This document shows, in pieces, positions 6,190-6,191 of a stretch of DNA of 6,191 nt (the stretch's first letter is position 1; each line of letters opens with the position of its first letter). Under the pieces are notes generated by a model. That model had not been told where the DNA came from. It saw only the letters and a list, made by a program, of their open reading frames with translations, and made no database searches. The position numbers and the translations under genes were made by a program. Location: contig CALCFP010000003.1 in the NCBI GenBank assembly GCA_937900725.1, positions 1 through 6,191 of the forward strand. Direction: 5' to 3'. The stretch is from an uncultured Bacteroidota bacterium (GTDB taxonomy: Bacteria; Bacteroidota; Bacteroidia; Bacteroidales; SZUA-534).

Positions 6190-6191
6190 GG

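Overview
The window looks like a chromosomal segment from a member of the Bacteroidota, most likely the order Bacteroidales. The evidence is protein-level resemblance of the sugar-acid enzymes to Bacteroides-type homologues, A/T-rich start regions without clear Shine-Dalgarno sequences, and a nuclease-domain protein of a type common in that group. Every gene I can support is on the minus strand, so transcription runs from right to left.

Right two thirds (about 1770-6191): a hexuronate catabolic operon. In transcription order it has an ExuT-like MFS transporter (cut by the right edge), glucuronate/galacturonate isomerase uxaC, 2-keto-3-deoxygluconate kinase kdgK and a KDPG aldolase. Gaps are 22, 27 and 54 bases, and the operon ends in a strong 11-bp-stem terminator at 1769-1795. 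Together these proteins import a hexuronate, isomerise it, and carry 2-keto-3-deoxygluconate to pyruvate and glyceraldehyde-3-phosphate. The middle steps (UxuB/UxuA or UxaB/UxaA) are not in the window.

Middle (1449-1768): a non-coding stretch with unusually rich secondary structure. Nested complementary segments at 1529-1642 fold into one long interrupted rod. A weak Bacteroidota-type promoter sits at its base, and a minus-strand terminator with eight U residues follows at 1493-1522. This looks like a small structured RNA of about 150 nt. It recalls the architecture of 6S RNA or the Bacteroidales-1 motif, but I cannot confirm its identity. A second hairpin domain (1655-1720) lies just upstream, and an 18-base near-repeat links the rod apex to the terminator loop.

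Left third (1-1448): an A/T-rich gene for a stand-alone HsdR-N-type PD-(D/E)XK nuclease-fold protein (378-1448), starting about 45 bases after the RNA terminator and ending in its own terminator at 337-364. At the left edge is the first part of an unrecognised reading frame (226 down to 2) whose G+C rises sharply toward the edge.

The catabolic operon is ordinary. The part that deserves attention is the structured RNA element and its position directly in front of the orphan nuclease-fold gene.
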